Origin: Methylobacterium soli | GTDB taxonomy: Bacteria; Pseudomonadota; Alphaproteobacteria; Rhizobiales; Beijerinckiaceae | NCBI RefSeq assembly: GCF_008806385.1 | Contig: NZ_VZZK01000038.1 | Location: 1-51,862 of the forward strand | Length of the DNA: 51,862 bases | Reading direction: 5' to 3' | Shown here: in pieces, positions 34,958 to 44,030 of the stretch | Position numbering within the stretch: position 1 is the first letter of the stretch | Layout of the letters: each line of letters begins with the position of its first letter | Program-made: the position numbers and the translations under genes | Notes under the pieces: generated by a model | Database searches by the model: none | What the model saw: the letters and a program-made list of their open reading frames with translations, nothing else | What the model was told of the DNA's origin: nothing

Positions 34958-36712
34958 TCAGCGCGCGGGCTGGTCGTCGAAGGTGAAGATGTCGCGATCC
35001 TTGGTCTCGGGAATGAAGATGAGACCGATGACGAAGGTCACCAGGGCGATCACGATCGGGTACCAGAGACCGAAATAGATGTCGCCGGTCTGGGCCACCA
35101 TCGCGAAGGCCGTTGCCGGCAACAGGCCGCCGAACCAGCCATTGCCGATGTGATAGGGCAAGGACATCGAGGTATAGCGGATACGGGTGGGGAACAGCTC
35201 CACCAGTGCGGCCGCGATCGGACCGTAGACCATCGTCACGTAGAGGACGAGAATGGTCAGGATACCGACCACCGCGAGCTTCTGGCCTGAGAAGATATCG
35301 ATCGGGTTCGAGGCCTTGATGATGGTCGGGTTGTTCGCCGCAGGGTATCCGGCCTCGGTCAACGCCGCGGTGACGGACTTGGCGAAGGTCGCATCGGAGA
35401 CCGGGAAGTCCTTGCCGGCGACGTTCACCACCGTCGGCGAACCGGCCGGTACCGCCTCGGTCCGGTAGGACACAGCGCTCCGGGCAAGAAGCGCCTTGGC
35501 GATATCACACTCCTTGGTGAACTTCGCCGTGCCGACCGGATTGAACTGGAACGAGCACTCCGCAGGGTTGGTCTTGACCACGACAGCCACGCGAGCCTGA
35601 GCTTCGTGGAGTGCCGGATTGGCGTTGGCGGTGAGCAGGTTGAACAGCGGGAAGTAGGTCAGGGCCGCGATCAGGCAGCCGCCGAGGATGATCGGCTTAC
35701 GGCCGATCCGATCCGACAGGCTGCCGAAGAACAGGAACCCGCCGGTGCCCAGGATCAGCGACCAAGCAATCATGACGTTGGCCGTAAACTGATCGACCTT
35801 CAGGATGCTCTGGATGAAGAACAGGGCATAGAACTGACCCGTGTACCACACGACGGCCTGACCGGCTGTGAGGCCGAGCAGTGCGAGAAGTGCCCACTTG
35901 GCATTGCGCCATTGTCCGAAAGCCTCCGAGAGAGGAGCCTTCGACTGCGTGCCTTCCGCCTTCATCTTCTGGAAGGCCGGGCTTTCATGCATCTGAAGCC
36001 GGATCCAGACCGAAATAGCGAGAAGCGCGACGGAGACGAGGAACGGGATGCGCCAGCCCCAGACCTGGAAGGCCGTCAGCGTGGTGGTGGTGCCGTCAGC
36101 ATTCGTCACGACGGTCGGCGCGTAGGCGCTGTTCACGTAGCCCTGCGTCGACAGGATGATGATCAGGGAGAGCAGAAGCCCGAGCGTCGCCGTCGTCTGA
36201 ATGAAGGCCGTGTAGAACCCGCGTCGTCCGCGCGGAGCATGTTCGGCCACGTAGACCGCGGCGCCACCATACTCACCGCCGAGCGCGAGGCCCTGCAGCA
36301 TGCGCAGGCCGAGCAGCGTCACCGGGGCGACCCAGCCGATACCGTAGGCATTGAGCGTCGTGTAGGAGGGCAGCAGACCGACGCAGAAGGTCGAGATACC
36401 CATGATGAGGATCGTGATGAGGAAGGTGTACTTCCGTCCGACCATGTCACCCAGGCGGCCGAACACCAGAGCGCCGAAGGGCCGGACGAGGAAGCCCGCC
36501 GCGAAGGCCAGCAACGCGAAGATGTTGCGCGTCGCCTCAGGATAGACCGAGAAGAATTGAGCGCCGATGATGGCAGCAAGAGATCCGTAGAGATAGAAAT
36601 CATACCACTCGAAGACGGTGCCGAGCGACGATGCGAGGATCACTCGCTTTTCGCTGGACGTCATGGGTCTTGCCGCTTCATCCGCCCGCGGCACCGCGGT
36701 TCCCACTGTCAT
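34958..36712 (-). CDS. MHS-type MFS transporter with a long extra loop
   Basis: This is a proton-coupled metabolite symporter of 584 residues, about 130 longer than usual for this family. The MHS signature is clear: FEWYDFYLYGSLAAII, RPFGALVFGRLGDMVGRK, and LRMLQGLALGGEYGGAAVYV. A non-membrane stretch of about 115 residues (361-477) lies between the helices at 338-360 and 478-502, with cysteines at 386 and 402. By topology it should be periplasmic. The start ATG is preceded by GGAGGAACCATT. It is next to, but not in an operon with, acetyl-CoA synthetase; organic acid uptake is a guess. Confidence 0.9.
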   Translation of the reverse strand: MTVGTAVPRADEAARPMTSSEKRVILASSLGTVFEWYDFYLYGSLAAIIGAQFFSVYPEATRNIFALLAFAAGFLVRPFGALVFGRLGDMVGRKYTFLITILIMGISTFCVGLLPSYTTLNAYGIGWVAPVTLLGLRMLQGLALGGEYGGAAVYVAEHAPRGRRGFYTAFIQTTATLGLLLSLIIILSTQGYVNSAYAPTVVTNADGTTTTLTAFQVWGWRIPFLVSVALLAISVWIRLQMHESPAFQKMKAEGTQSKAPLSEAFGQWRNAKWALLALLGLTAGQAVVWYTGQFYALFFIQSILKVDQFTANVMIAWSLILGTGGFLFFGSLSDRIGRKPIILGGCLIAALTYFPLFNLLTANANPALHEAQARVAVVVKTNPAECSFQFNPVGTAKFTKECDIAKALLARSAVSYRTEAVPAGSPTVVNVAGKDFPVSDATFAKSVTAALTEAGYPAANNPTIIKASNPIDIFSGQKLAVVGILTILVLYVTMVYGPIAAALVELFPTRIRYTSMSLPYHIGNGWFGGLLPATAFAMVAQTGDIYFGLWYPIVIALVTFVIGLIFIPETKDRDIFTFDDQPAR

Positions 36713-37270
36713 AATGGTTCCTCCACACGATTATGACCGGTCGCCGGAGGTCCCGGCGCCGGCTACGGATAGCGTCTGGACGCGATCCGGCCTGTTCTTG
36801 TTCAATCCTTCGGCCGAACTGGGCAGACCGTCCTGGTCATCTCCATGCTCGGATGGACACGCGACGCTAGCGCAAGTCAGGTCGGCACCCAAGTGGCGCC
36901 AGCGCGCAAAAACGACGTAGGTGTTATTAATGACAGGATTTGTATTCCAGTGCGGCTCAATAATGCTGGGTAGTCCAGCAGCACGCGCTGACACGTCTTG
37001 GCAGATTTAGCTCAATCGCTTCACACTGGTTCGAGACATCGCTCGCAGCCTTACGACAACGCTCGATGCCGCCCCTGTGTGCGATAAATTCACCGAACTG
37101 GAAGTCGAAATCTGAGACGTTATTGCGATCAGAAGTTAGGAGTGCGGTGATTCTCGAAAATCGGGCCACCATGTCCGGTCTTGAGCGCGCTGAGGCAAGC
37201 CTTGCGGAGACAATCGGGCTTCAGCCGAGGAGCCCGCCCGCCCAATCCTACGCGCAGGCTCCATTGATGT
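36713..37270. other. intergenic region, AT-richer, no clear gene
   Basis: This gap between the MFS transporter and acs holds the transporter promoter at its left end. Between about 36880 and 37180 base composition is visibly lower in GC than the neighbours. A 71-codon minus-strand frame (36957-37172) exists there, but I recognise nothing in it and cannot support it as a gene. Confidence 0.4.
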
Positions 37271-37304
37271 TGAAAGACCGGGCGCCGGCTCGTCACGCCC
37301 GGTC
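37271..37304 (-). terminator. terminator of acs
   Basis: A 9-bp stem (37276-37284 with 37296-37304) is followed on the minus strand by TTTC. It lies 17 bases past the acs stop. Confidence 0.7.
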
Positions 37305-37320
37305 CTTGGACCCGTGCGGA

Positions 37321-39267
37321 TCAGCGACGGTTCTGTCGATTCTCGATCAGATCATCCACCACTGCGGGCTCGGCGAGCGTCGAGGTGTCGCCGAGGGATG
37401 AGAACTCGTTCTCGGCGATCTTGCGCAGGATCCGGCGCATGATCTTGCCCGACCGAGTCTTGGGCAGCCCCGGAGCGAACTGGATCAGGTCCGGCGAGGC
37501 GATCGGCCCGATATCCTTGCGGACCCAAGCGACGAGCTCCTTGCGCAGCGCATCCGAACCTTCTTCACCCTCGTTGAGGGTGACGTAGGCGTAGATACCC
37601 TGACCCTTGAGGTCATGGGGGTAACCCACCACGGCAGCCTCAGCGACCTTCGCGTGAGCCACCAGAGAGGATTCGACCTCCGCCGTGCCCATCCGGTGGC
37701 CCGAGACGTTGATCACGTCGTCCACGCGACCGGTAATCCAGTAAAAGCCGTCCGCATCCCGGCGGCATCCGTCCCCGGTGAAATAGTTGCCCGGATAGGT
37801 CGAGAAATAGGTCTGCTCGAAGCGCTCGTGATCGCCGTAGACGGTCCGCATCTGGCCGGGCCAGGAATCCTTGATGCAGAGGTTGCCCTCACAGGGTCCC
37901 TCGAGCGTCTTGCCCTCGGCATCGACCACGATCGGCTGAACCCCGAAGAAGGGCCGTGTGGCGGAGCCCGGCTTGAGGTTCGTGGCACCCGGCAGAGGCG
38001 TGATCAGGATGCCGCCGGTCTCCGTCTGCCACCAGGTGTCGACGATGGGACAGCGCGAATCGCCAACGACCTTGAAGTACCAATCCCAGGCTTCCGGGTT
38101 GATCGGCTCACCCACGGAGCCGAGCACGCGAAGGGAGGCGCGCGAGGTCTTCTTCACCGGGCCCTCACCGCCGCCCATCAGGGAGCGGATGGCCGTCGGC
38201 GCGGTGTAGAAGATGTTGACGTTGTGCTTATCGATGACCTCCCAGAAGCGCGAATTGGAGGGATATGTCGGGATGCCTTCGAACATCAGGGTCGTCGCGC
38301 CGTTGGCGAGCGGACCATAGACGATGTAGCTGTGGCCCGTGACCCAGCCGACATCGGCCGTGCACCAGTAGACCTCCCCCTCGCGATAATCGAAGACGTA
38401 TTGATGCGTCATCGAGGCGTAGACGAGGTAGCCGCCCGTTGTGTGGACGACGCCCTTCGGCTGCCCGGTGGAGCCTGACGTGTAGAGGATGAAGAGCGGG
38501 TGCTCGGCCTCGACCGCCTCGGCCGGGCATTCGTCGGTCACCTGCTCCGCGGCTTCGTCGTAATAGACATCGCGGCCCGGCTCCATCGGAACATCCGATC
38601 CGGTACGGCGCACGACGATGACGTGATCGACGACCTCCGTGCCGAGCCGCTGGATCGCCGCATCGACATTGGCCTTCAGCGCGACCTTGCGGCCACCGCG
38701 CAGACCTTCGTCGGCGGTGATCACCACCTTCGATGCACAACCTTCGATGCGGCCCGCGAGGGAATCCGGGGAGAAGCCGCCAAAGACGATGGAATGGATC
38801 GCTCCGAGCCGCGCGCAGGCGAGCATGGCGTAGGCCGCCTCCGGGATCATCGGAAGGTAGATCGTGACTCGATCCCCCTTCGAGACCCCGCGATTGCGCA
38901 GCACGTTCGCCATCCGGCACACTTGCGCGTGCAGTTCCCGATAGGTGATGTGCTTGGACTCGTTCGGGTCGTCGCCTTCCCAGATGATCGCGGTCTGATC
39001 GCCGCGGGTCTCGAGATGGCGATCGACGCAATTATACGCGACGTTGGTCCGGCCATCCTCGAACCACTTGATGGAGATGTTGCCCGGCTCGAAGCTCGTA
39101 TTCTTCACCGTGGTGAAGGGCGTCATCCAATCGATGCGCCGGCCGTGCTCCGCCCAGAACGCCGCGGCATCGCCCACGGACGCCTTGTACATCTCGAGGT
39201 ACCGGGCATTGTCGACATGTGCCCCTTGACGCCAGGCATCACGAACCTCGACTACCTTCTCGTCCAT
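37321..39267 (-). CDS. acs: acetyl-CoA synthetase (AMP-forming)
   Basis: The enzyme activates acetate to acetyl-CoA with ATP. The 648-residue protein has the adenylate-forming motifs YTSGSTGQPKGVVHT, WWQTETGG, YFTGDGCRRDADGFYWITGR and RSGKIMRRILR, whose lysine is the usual acetylation target. The start ATG at 39267 has AGGGAAG seven bases upstream; a GTG directly before it has poor spacing. The 605-base region upstream probably holds the promoter and contains a perfect 14-bp palindrome. Confidence 0.98.
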   Translation of the reverse strand: MDEKVVEVRDAWRQGAHVDNARYLEMYKASVGDAAAFWAEHGRRIDWMTPFTTVKNTSFEPGNISIKWFEDGRTNVAYNCVDRHLETRGDQTAIIWEGDDPNESKHITYRELHAQVCRMANVLRNRGVSKGDRVTIYLPMIPEAAYAMLACARLGAIHSIVFGGFSPDSLAGRIEGCASKVVITADEGLRGGRKVALKANVDAAIQRLGTEVVDHVIVVRRTGSDVPMEPGRDVYYDEAAEQVTDECPAEAVEAEHPLFILYTSGSTGQPKGVVHTTGGYLVYASMTHQYVFDYREGEVYWCTADVGWVTGHSYIVYGPLANGATTLMFEGIPTYPSNSRFWEVIDKHNVNIFYTAPTAIRSLMGGGEGPVKKTSRASLRVLGSVGEPINPEAWDWYFKVVGDSRCPIVDTWWQTETGGILITPLPGATNLKPGSATRPFFGVQPIVVDAEGKTLEGPCEGNLCIKDSWPGQMRTVYGDHERFEQTYFSTYPGNYFTGDGCRRDADGFYWITGRVDDVINVSGHRMGTAEVESSLVAHAKVAEAAVVGYPHDLKGQGIYAYVTLNEGEEGSDALRKELVAWVRKDIGPIASPDLIQFAPGLPKTRSGKIMRRILRKIAENEFSSLGDTSTLAEPAVVDDLIENRQNRR

Positions 39268-39872
39268 CACGCTTCTTCCCTGAGTGGTGCCCGATCGTAT
39301 CGCGGTTTGCCCGCGCAGCCGAGACTTCCGAGACTTTTCTTAATCGCAGCCAGAACCTGACGGCAAGCGCTCGCCGATGTGGAACAACGGTTGAACGCAA
39401 CGAATGGGTGCTATGCGTCACGCACCACCCCTGTCAAGGGAACTGGAGGACTGGAATTATCCTTCGGCGGTAATGCTTTGGCATGCCAAACCACAAGCCT
39501 CGCGACCAGCCGAGCGCGTCCCTCCGCCATAATCGAAAAGGGCTCAGGAACCGACCGGATTCCGTATCGTCGCCGAAAGTGGCATGGCGCCTTGAACAGA
39601 TTCTCGCAGGGCCGCGTCCAGCTTCAGGACATCTCTGCTCATTTGCGGCATCGGTTCCGATGCAAAAAGTGACCCGGATCATCATCGAAGCCACCTCTCG
39701 TCGGAGAGGCCGTTCTTCCCGCAAGATACGCGCGAGCCGTTCTGACAGAGCGCTGCCTCTGTCTCAAAACCTGTGAGCCGCGGAGGCGCTGGCGATCTGG
39801 GTCTCCCGCCAAGCCACAAGCCACTCTGGCCACGTCCGTCTTCTCGGAAAGGTCGACAGAGGCAGGTTTCAC
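39268..39872. other. long intergenic region upstream of acs
   Basis: It holds the acs promoter region and the 3' end context of the sensor kinase gene. Apart from the palindrome at 39477-39490 I see no gene, tRNA or terminator in it. Reading frames here are short and lack ribosome sites. Confidence 0.5.
39477..39490. promoter_or_regulatory. perfect 14-bp palindrome, possible operator
   Basis: TTTGGCATGCCAAA reads the same on both strands. It lies 210 bases upstream of the acs start in a region without genes, as expected for a dimeric regulator site. The regulator is unknown. Confidence 0.4.
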
Positions 39873-42743
39873 TCAGGCGCTTCTCGCCTGTCGGGCCGCC
39901 GGAAACATCATCTCGACGAGTGTTCCTCCGTCCTTTCGGCTGGTGATCCGGAAGCGGCCGTAATTGGCTTCGACGAGCGCTTTCGTCAGCGGCAGGCCGA
40001 GACCTGTGCCGCCGCCCTTGCGTGGGCCGGAAACTGACACCTCGCGAAAGGGCTCGAGGGCTGCTTCGATCTCGTCGGTGGTCATGCCGATGCCTGTGTC
40101 GCGCACTCGCAACGCAACCTCGCCCCGCTCCGCGATTGTCGTGGAGACGATCACCTGACCGCCGGCCTCCGTGAACTTGATAGCGTTCGCGATGATGTTG
40201 AGTGCTGCCTGGCGCATCGACCGTTCATCGACCAACAGCATCGTCGCGTCGGCCGCAAAGCTCGTCCGAACGACGATTCGGTTGCGGGCCGCCTGCGGCT
40301 GAAGCAACGTCACGCAACTCGAAACGAGATCGTTGAGAGAGACAGGGCCGAAGGCCAGTTCGAACCGCCCAGCCTCGATCCGAGCGAGATCGACGAGATC
40401 ATTGACCAGAGCGAGGACCTGCTCGCCCGAAGCATGGATGTCGCGCAGGTAATCCCGATAGCGATCCGTGCCGATCGGACCGAATTGCTCCTTGAGCATC
40501 ACGTCGGCAAAACCCAGGATGCCGTTCATCGGCGTCCGAATCTCGTGGCTGACCTTCGCGAGAAAGTCCGCCTTCCAACTCCCCGCAACGTCAGCGGAGC
40601 CGCGCTCATTTTCGACCGGATCGACGGTGTTGAGGTCGGTCCCAAGGCCGCGCAAAATCGCGATCCGGCTTCCTTCCCCGTCGCTTCGCACGACGCGCAA
40701 CGAGAGCCTCGGCGCTCCGGTCGCTCCGCGCACGGTGACTTCGCGCGCGGGGCCTCCCGGCGCCTGCAGACCAGCCCGCACCGCGATGACGCTGTCTGGA
40801 TCGAACAATCCGATGAAATTGCTACCGACCACCTCGCGCGCCGCGCAATCGAGGAAGGCCGCTGCCGCCCGATTGACGGTCACGATCCGGTCGGCAGCAT
40901 CGAGCGTCAGAACGCCGTCGTCGAGGGCATCGAGTGCGGTGCGCGCTTCGGCGGCGTGGGCTTCGCGGAACGTCTGCGCGACGCGCTCGGCCGCGAGTTG
41001 GCGGGCGGGATCGTCGCCACGGGTCTCCCGAATCAGGAGACCTTCCGCCGGCATTTCGTCCCATTCCACGGCAAACGCGGCCAGGTCGATCTCGCGGCTG
41101 CCACCATCGCGCGTCATGAGCGCGACGGGCCCGGTCGTCTGCCCAGCCATGTCGGCGGCAGGTCCGACGTGCAGACGCGGTGGCAGGCCCTTGAAGAGGA
41201 CAGGCATGCCGCCTCGTGCCTCCAGATCGGCGAGGTCGCTGAAACCCGCAAGATCGAGGAGGGAGCGGTTGGCGTAGAGAATCGAGTCCCCGCGGGCGAC
41301 GAGAAGCGCGACCGGCAAGCCGGCAAGGAGAGCCGCGACCTCGGTCCGGTTCGGCTCGGCGCTTCGGGCATCGATCGGGCGCGGCACCGGGAAGGGCATG
41401 ACCGCTCCACCGGCTCCCCTTGTGGCTAGAGCCGCGTCCTGCGCCAGGAAAGGCTCGTCGCCCTCGAAGCGGGCACCGAGCGCACGCGCAATCTCACGGA
41501 AGGCTGCGTGCTCGTTGAGCGTGAGATCCGGTTGCGCATCCGCGATGGCGGCTTGCGCGTTCTCGCGCGCGCGATCGGCAGCTTCGATGACCGCCGCCGG
41601 AGCATCCCCTTCGTGCGACACAGGCTCCCGCTCGCGGCGGCGATTGGCCGGAATCGTTCGGCTTCCTGAGGTCCAGGTCAGCCCGAAGCGGGCCGCCGGC
41701 ACAAGAGCGACAAGGGAAAGCGCCGCAAGGGTCAGGGCTGCAGGCGCCAAGGTGCTAGCCCGTACGGGAGCATCCTCTCCATCGGACCGAGGGGCAGGCT
41801 CGCTCGCATCTGCCGCCTGCTGATCGAGCGTTGCCATACCGAAAGAAATGAGGTCTGGCGCGTTTCGAGGCAATGCAGGTGGAGGACTCGGTACGGAGAC
41901 CGCCCGAATCAGGCCAAAACCCGCATAGCCCGCGAAGGGCTGGCCAGCGCGTGCCCGAGGCGATCCAGACAGGTCAAGCTCGAACCGGTGCTGCCCTCCA
42001 CCATCTACGAGAATGACCGGGATCGCCCGGAAGGTCTGGCGTTCGGCGATGGCGGTGAGCAAAGGCGCAGCTCCCGCGAGGTGGCCTTCAGCCGCCAGGG
42101 ATTTCCAGCTTCGGCCGGCCAGCATTGTCCGAACCTTGTCAGCGCCTTTCCCGGAGATCTCCGCAACAATCTCGCGGTGGTCGGTACGCCAGACGAAGCG
42201 ATCCCCCACGGCGGCCTCCGCCGAAGCAGGTTGCTGCAGGAGGGGCGGGGCAGGTGGCACATCCGTTTCCGCAGGCCGGACGGTGTTACGGCCGGCGTCA
42301 TGCAGACTTGCGGCCCGGCCCTGTCGCAACGCCCGCGCGCGCAGACCGGGTGCCTTCTCCATCAAGACGACGAGCAACAAGGCGTCATCGCCGATCGCAC
42401 GACGCGCCAGAAGGCACGTCGTCGGGGCGGCGATCCAGCGATCGTCGAGACGCAGGCGTGCGAGCCGAGGCCTGTCGGCAAAGTCGCCGAGCCGGTCGAT
42501 CTGCGAGCTCAGCCACCCCGGTAGCGTCCGGTCGGCGTCCGAGGGTGTCAGCCCGGCGGCGAGGCCTCGGGCACCGGCTGAGGCGTGGAGGAGGCGTGTT
42601 CCGGCGTGCCCGAGCACGAGATAGGCGGCATCGGCATCCGTGAGGAGGTTCCGCAACTGGGAATCGTGCGCCCACAACTGCAACGCGGCATGAACCGCCT
42701 CGTGATCCTCCAAAATTGCAGCCTCAGCCCCGCCGTCGGTCAT
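39873..42743 (-). CDS. PAS-containing sensor histidine kinase, PdhS-like
   Basis: This hybrid-free kinase has 956 residues. PAS-like regions are at about 181-285, 464-570 and 600-700. The dimerisation domain has VSHEIRTPMNGILGFADVML with His733, followed by FGPIGTDRYRDYLRDIHASG, which closely resembles the PleC/DivJ/PdhS family that controls DivK. ATPase boxes: NIIANAIKFT (849-858), DTGIG (882-886), GGTGLGLPL (911-919). One hydrophobic segment at about 332-356 could be a membrane helix; otherwise it looks cytoplasmic. No response regulator is adjacent. A cell-cycle role is inference. Confidence 0.9.
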   Translation of the reverse strand: MTDGGAEAAILEDHEAVHAALQLWAHDSQLRNLLTDADAAYLVLGHAGTRLLHASAGARGLAAGLTPSDADRTLPGWLSSQIDRLGDFADRPRLARLRLDDRWIAAPTTCLLARRAIGDDALLLVVLMEKAPGLRARALRQGRAASLHDAGRNTVRPAETDVPPAPPLLQQPASAEAAVGDRFVWRTDHREIVAEISGKGADKVRTMLAGRSWKSLAAEGHLAGAAPLLTAIAERQTFRAIPVILVDGGGQHRFELDLSGSPRARAGQPFAGYAGFGLIRAVSVPSPPPALPRNAPDLISFGMATLDQQAADASEPAPRSDGEDAPVRASTLAPAALTLAALSLVALVPAARFGLTWTSGSRTIPANRRREREPVSHEGDAPAAVIEAADRARENAQAAIADAQPDLTLNEHAAFREIARALGARFEGDEPFLAQDAALATRGAGGAVMPFPVPRPIDARSAEPNRTEVAALLAGLPVALLVARGDSILYANRSLLDLAGFSDLADLEARGGMPVLFKGLPPRLHVGPAADMAGQTTGPVALMTRDGGSREIDLAAFAVEWDEMPAEGLLIRETRGDDPARQLAAERVAQTFREAHAAEARTALDALDDGVLTLDAADRIVTVNRAAAAFLDCAAREVVGSNFIGLFDPDSVIAVRAGLQAPGGPAREVTVRGATGAPRLSLRVVRSDGEGSRIAILRGLGTDLNTVDPVENERGSADVAGSWKADFLAKVSHEIRTPMNGILGFADVMLKEQFGPIGTDRYRDYLRDIHASGEQVLALVNDLVDLARIEAGRFELAFGPVSLNDLVSSCVTLLQPQAARNRIVVRTSFAADATMLLVDERSMRQAALNIIANAIKFTEAGGQVIVSTTIAERGEVALRVRDTGIGMTTDEIEAALEPFREVSVSGPRKGGGTGLGLPLTKALVEANYGRFRITSRKDGGTLVEMMFPAARQARSA

Positions 42744-42897
42744 CCGGACCCGTATCGTTGAAAAAACTTCGTTACCGAGACCTTATTGTAGGCCGGACTG
42801 CCTCGTGGCGCTGGACACTTCAAGAGCCCGTCACACGTTTACGTCATGTCAACCTTAATGCCCCCGGCCAGGGTGGCATAGGCCGGCAGGTGTGTTA

Positions 42898-42912
42898 TTG
42901 TGCAGCGCACAA
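42898..42912. promoter_or_regulatory. dyad operator in the phasin leader, PhaR-like
   Basis: TTGTGC and GCACAA with a 3-base spacer lie 36 bases before the phasin ATG and overlap a TGTTAT that could be a -10 box. PhaR repressors of related bacteria bind TGC/GCA dyads with short spacers (recalled from the literature). This would link phasin expression to polyhydroxybutyrate. Confidence 0.45.
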
Positions 42913-42948
42913 CGATGCATCAACACCGAAGAACGAGAGGAGACGAAC

Positions 42949-43437
42949 ATGAGCAATACCCCCAATTATGAGGTGCCGGGCGAGATGCGGGACTTCGCCG
43001 AGAAGAGCGTCGATCAGGCCCGTAAGGCGTTCGACAGCTTCATCGGTGCGGCGCGTCGCACGGCGGACACGGTTCAGGGTTCGGCCGAAGCCGCCCGGAC
43101 CAATGCTCAAGACATCTCCTCCCGCGGGTTCGAGTATGCGGAGCAGAATGTGAACGCCGCTTTCGATCTCGCCCAGAAGCTCGTGCGCTCCCGCGACATT
43201 CAGGAAGCCATGCAGCATCAAGCCGAATTCGTGCGGACGCAGTTCGCAGCGATCCAGGCTCAGGCCAAGGAGTTCGGCGGTCTCGCCCAGACGGCGATTC
43301 AGCAGGGCGCCGAGAAGGCCAAGTCCGTGATGCAGGAGAGTGCCGACCACGCCCGCAAGGCGATGGATCAGGGCACCGATGCGGCTCGTCAGACCGCGCA
43401 GGACGCCGAGCAGGCTGCGCGCAACACCAATTCCTGA
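42949..43437 (+). CDS. phasin family protein
   Basis: This 162-residue, almost entirely helical, alanine/glutamine-rich protein fits Phasin_2 (PF09361). YEVPGEMRDFAEKSVDQARK, followed by FDSFIGAARR, is the typical start. The C-terminal half has repeating QxxAEKAK and AADxAR-like heptads suited to coating polyhydroxyalkanoate granules. ATG at 42949 is preceded by GAGAGGAGACGAAC, a strong ribosome site. A terminator follows. It is a separate transcript from the divergent sensor kinase. Confidence 0.92.
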   Translation: MSNTPNYEVPGEMRDFAEKSVDQARKAFDSFIGAARRTADTVQGSAEAARTNAQDISSRGFEYAEQNVNAAFDLAQKLVRSRDIQEAMQHQAEFVRTQFAAIQAQAKEFGGLAQTAIQQGAEKAKSVMQESADHARKAMDQGTDAARQTAQDAEQAARNTNS

Positions 43438-43483
43438 GGCGCGGCACGCCGGCCTCCGGCCGGCTCTGGCTGACGACACGAAT

Positions 43484-43520
43484 GGCCCGTTCCGCAGAGC
43501 GCGGGGCGGGCCGTCTCGTT
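43484..43520 (+). terminator. terminator of the phasin gene
   Basis: A 12-bp stem with two G-T pairs (43484-43495 with 43501-43512), 5-base loop, followed by GTCTCGTTTT. Confidence 0.8.
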
Positions 43521-43596
43521 TTCGCCCGCATTGCCGGAAATGGCAGAGCCCGGCCCGCGCGAAGTGGGACCCCGGCATCCAAGAGGACGAATTGCC

Positions 43597-43917
43597 ATGC
43601 GACCCGCCTATCGAATCGGCTTTGCCGCCGTGATCCTCGCCGGCGCGTTGGGATCGCAGACCGCGCATGCGCAGTATGACGACGAGGGTTACGATCGTCC
43701 GCCGCCGCGCCGAGGCTATTACGAAGAGCGGGCGCGTCCTGCCCCGAGGCGGGCAGCAGGACTGAATTGCGACGCAGTCCAGCAAGGACTGAGCGGTCCG
43801 CAGCCCTATTCCTGCCCGCTGCCCGGCCCCAGGCCGCTCGGCGCGCGCTGCTTCTGCGACCTGCCGATCGCCTCCTTCAGCACGCCGCAGACCGCCATCG
43901 GCCGGGTCGTTCCCTGA
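43597..43917 (+). CDS. small secreted cysteine-containing protein
   Basis: This 106-residue protein has a clear signal peptide (RPAYRIGFAAVILAGALGSQ, cut after AHA), an acidic/tyrosine and then arginine/proline-rich stretch, and a C-terminal part with four cysteines (NCDAVQQGL, YSCPLPG, ARCFCDLP). The cysteines suggest disulfides in the periplasm. I do not recognise a family. ATG at 43597 is preceded by AAGAGGACG. Terminators flank it, so it is probably its own transcript. Confidence 0.8.
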   Translation: MRPAYRIGFAAVILAGALGSQTAHAQYDDEGYDRPPPRRGYYEERARPAPRRAAGLNCDAVQQGLSGPQPYSCPLPGPRPLGARCFCDLPIASFSTPQTAIGRVVP

Positions 43918-43948
43918 GGGGGCGTGGCTCGCATCGTGAATGACATGA

Positions 43949-43986
43949 AAAAGGCCGCTCCATCAGCAGGATGGCGCGGCCTTTTC
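43949..43986 (+). terminator. bidirectional terminator
   Basis: Outer stem GGCCGC/GCGGCC (43953-43958 with 43976-43981) plus inner stem CATC/GATG, flanked by A-run and T-run. It serves the secreted protein gene and the convergent L,D-transpeptidase gene. Confidence 0.85.
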
Positions 43987-44030
43987 ATTCAGGCTCTCAA
44001 CAAGAGCCCTCAAGTTTTGAAATCAGAAAC

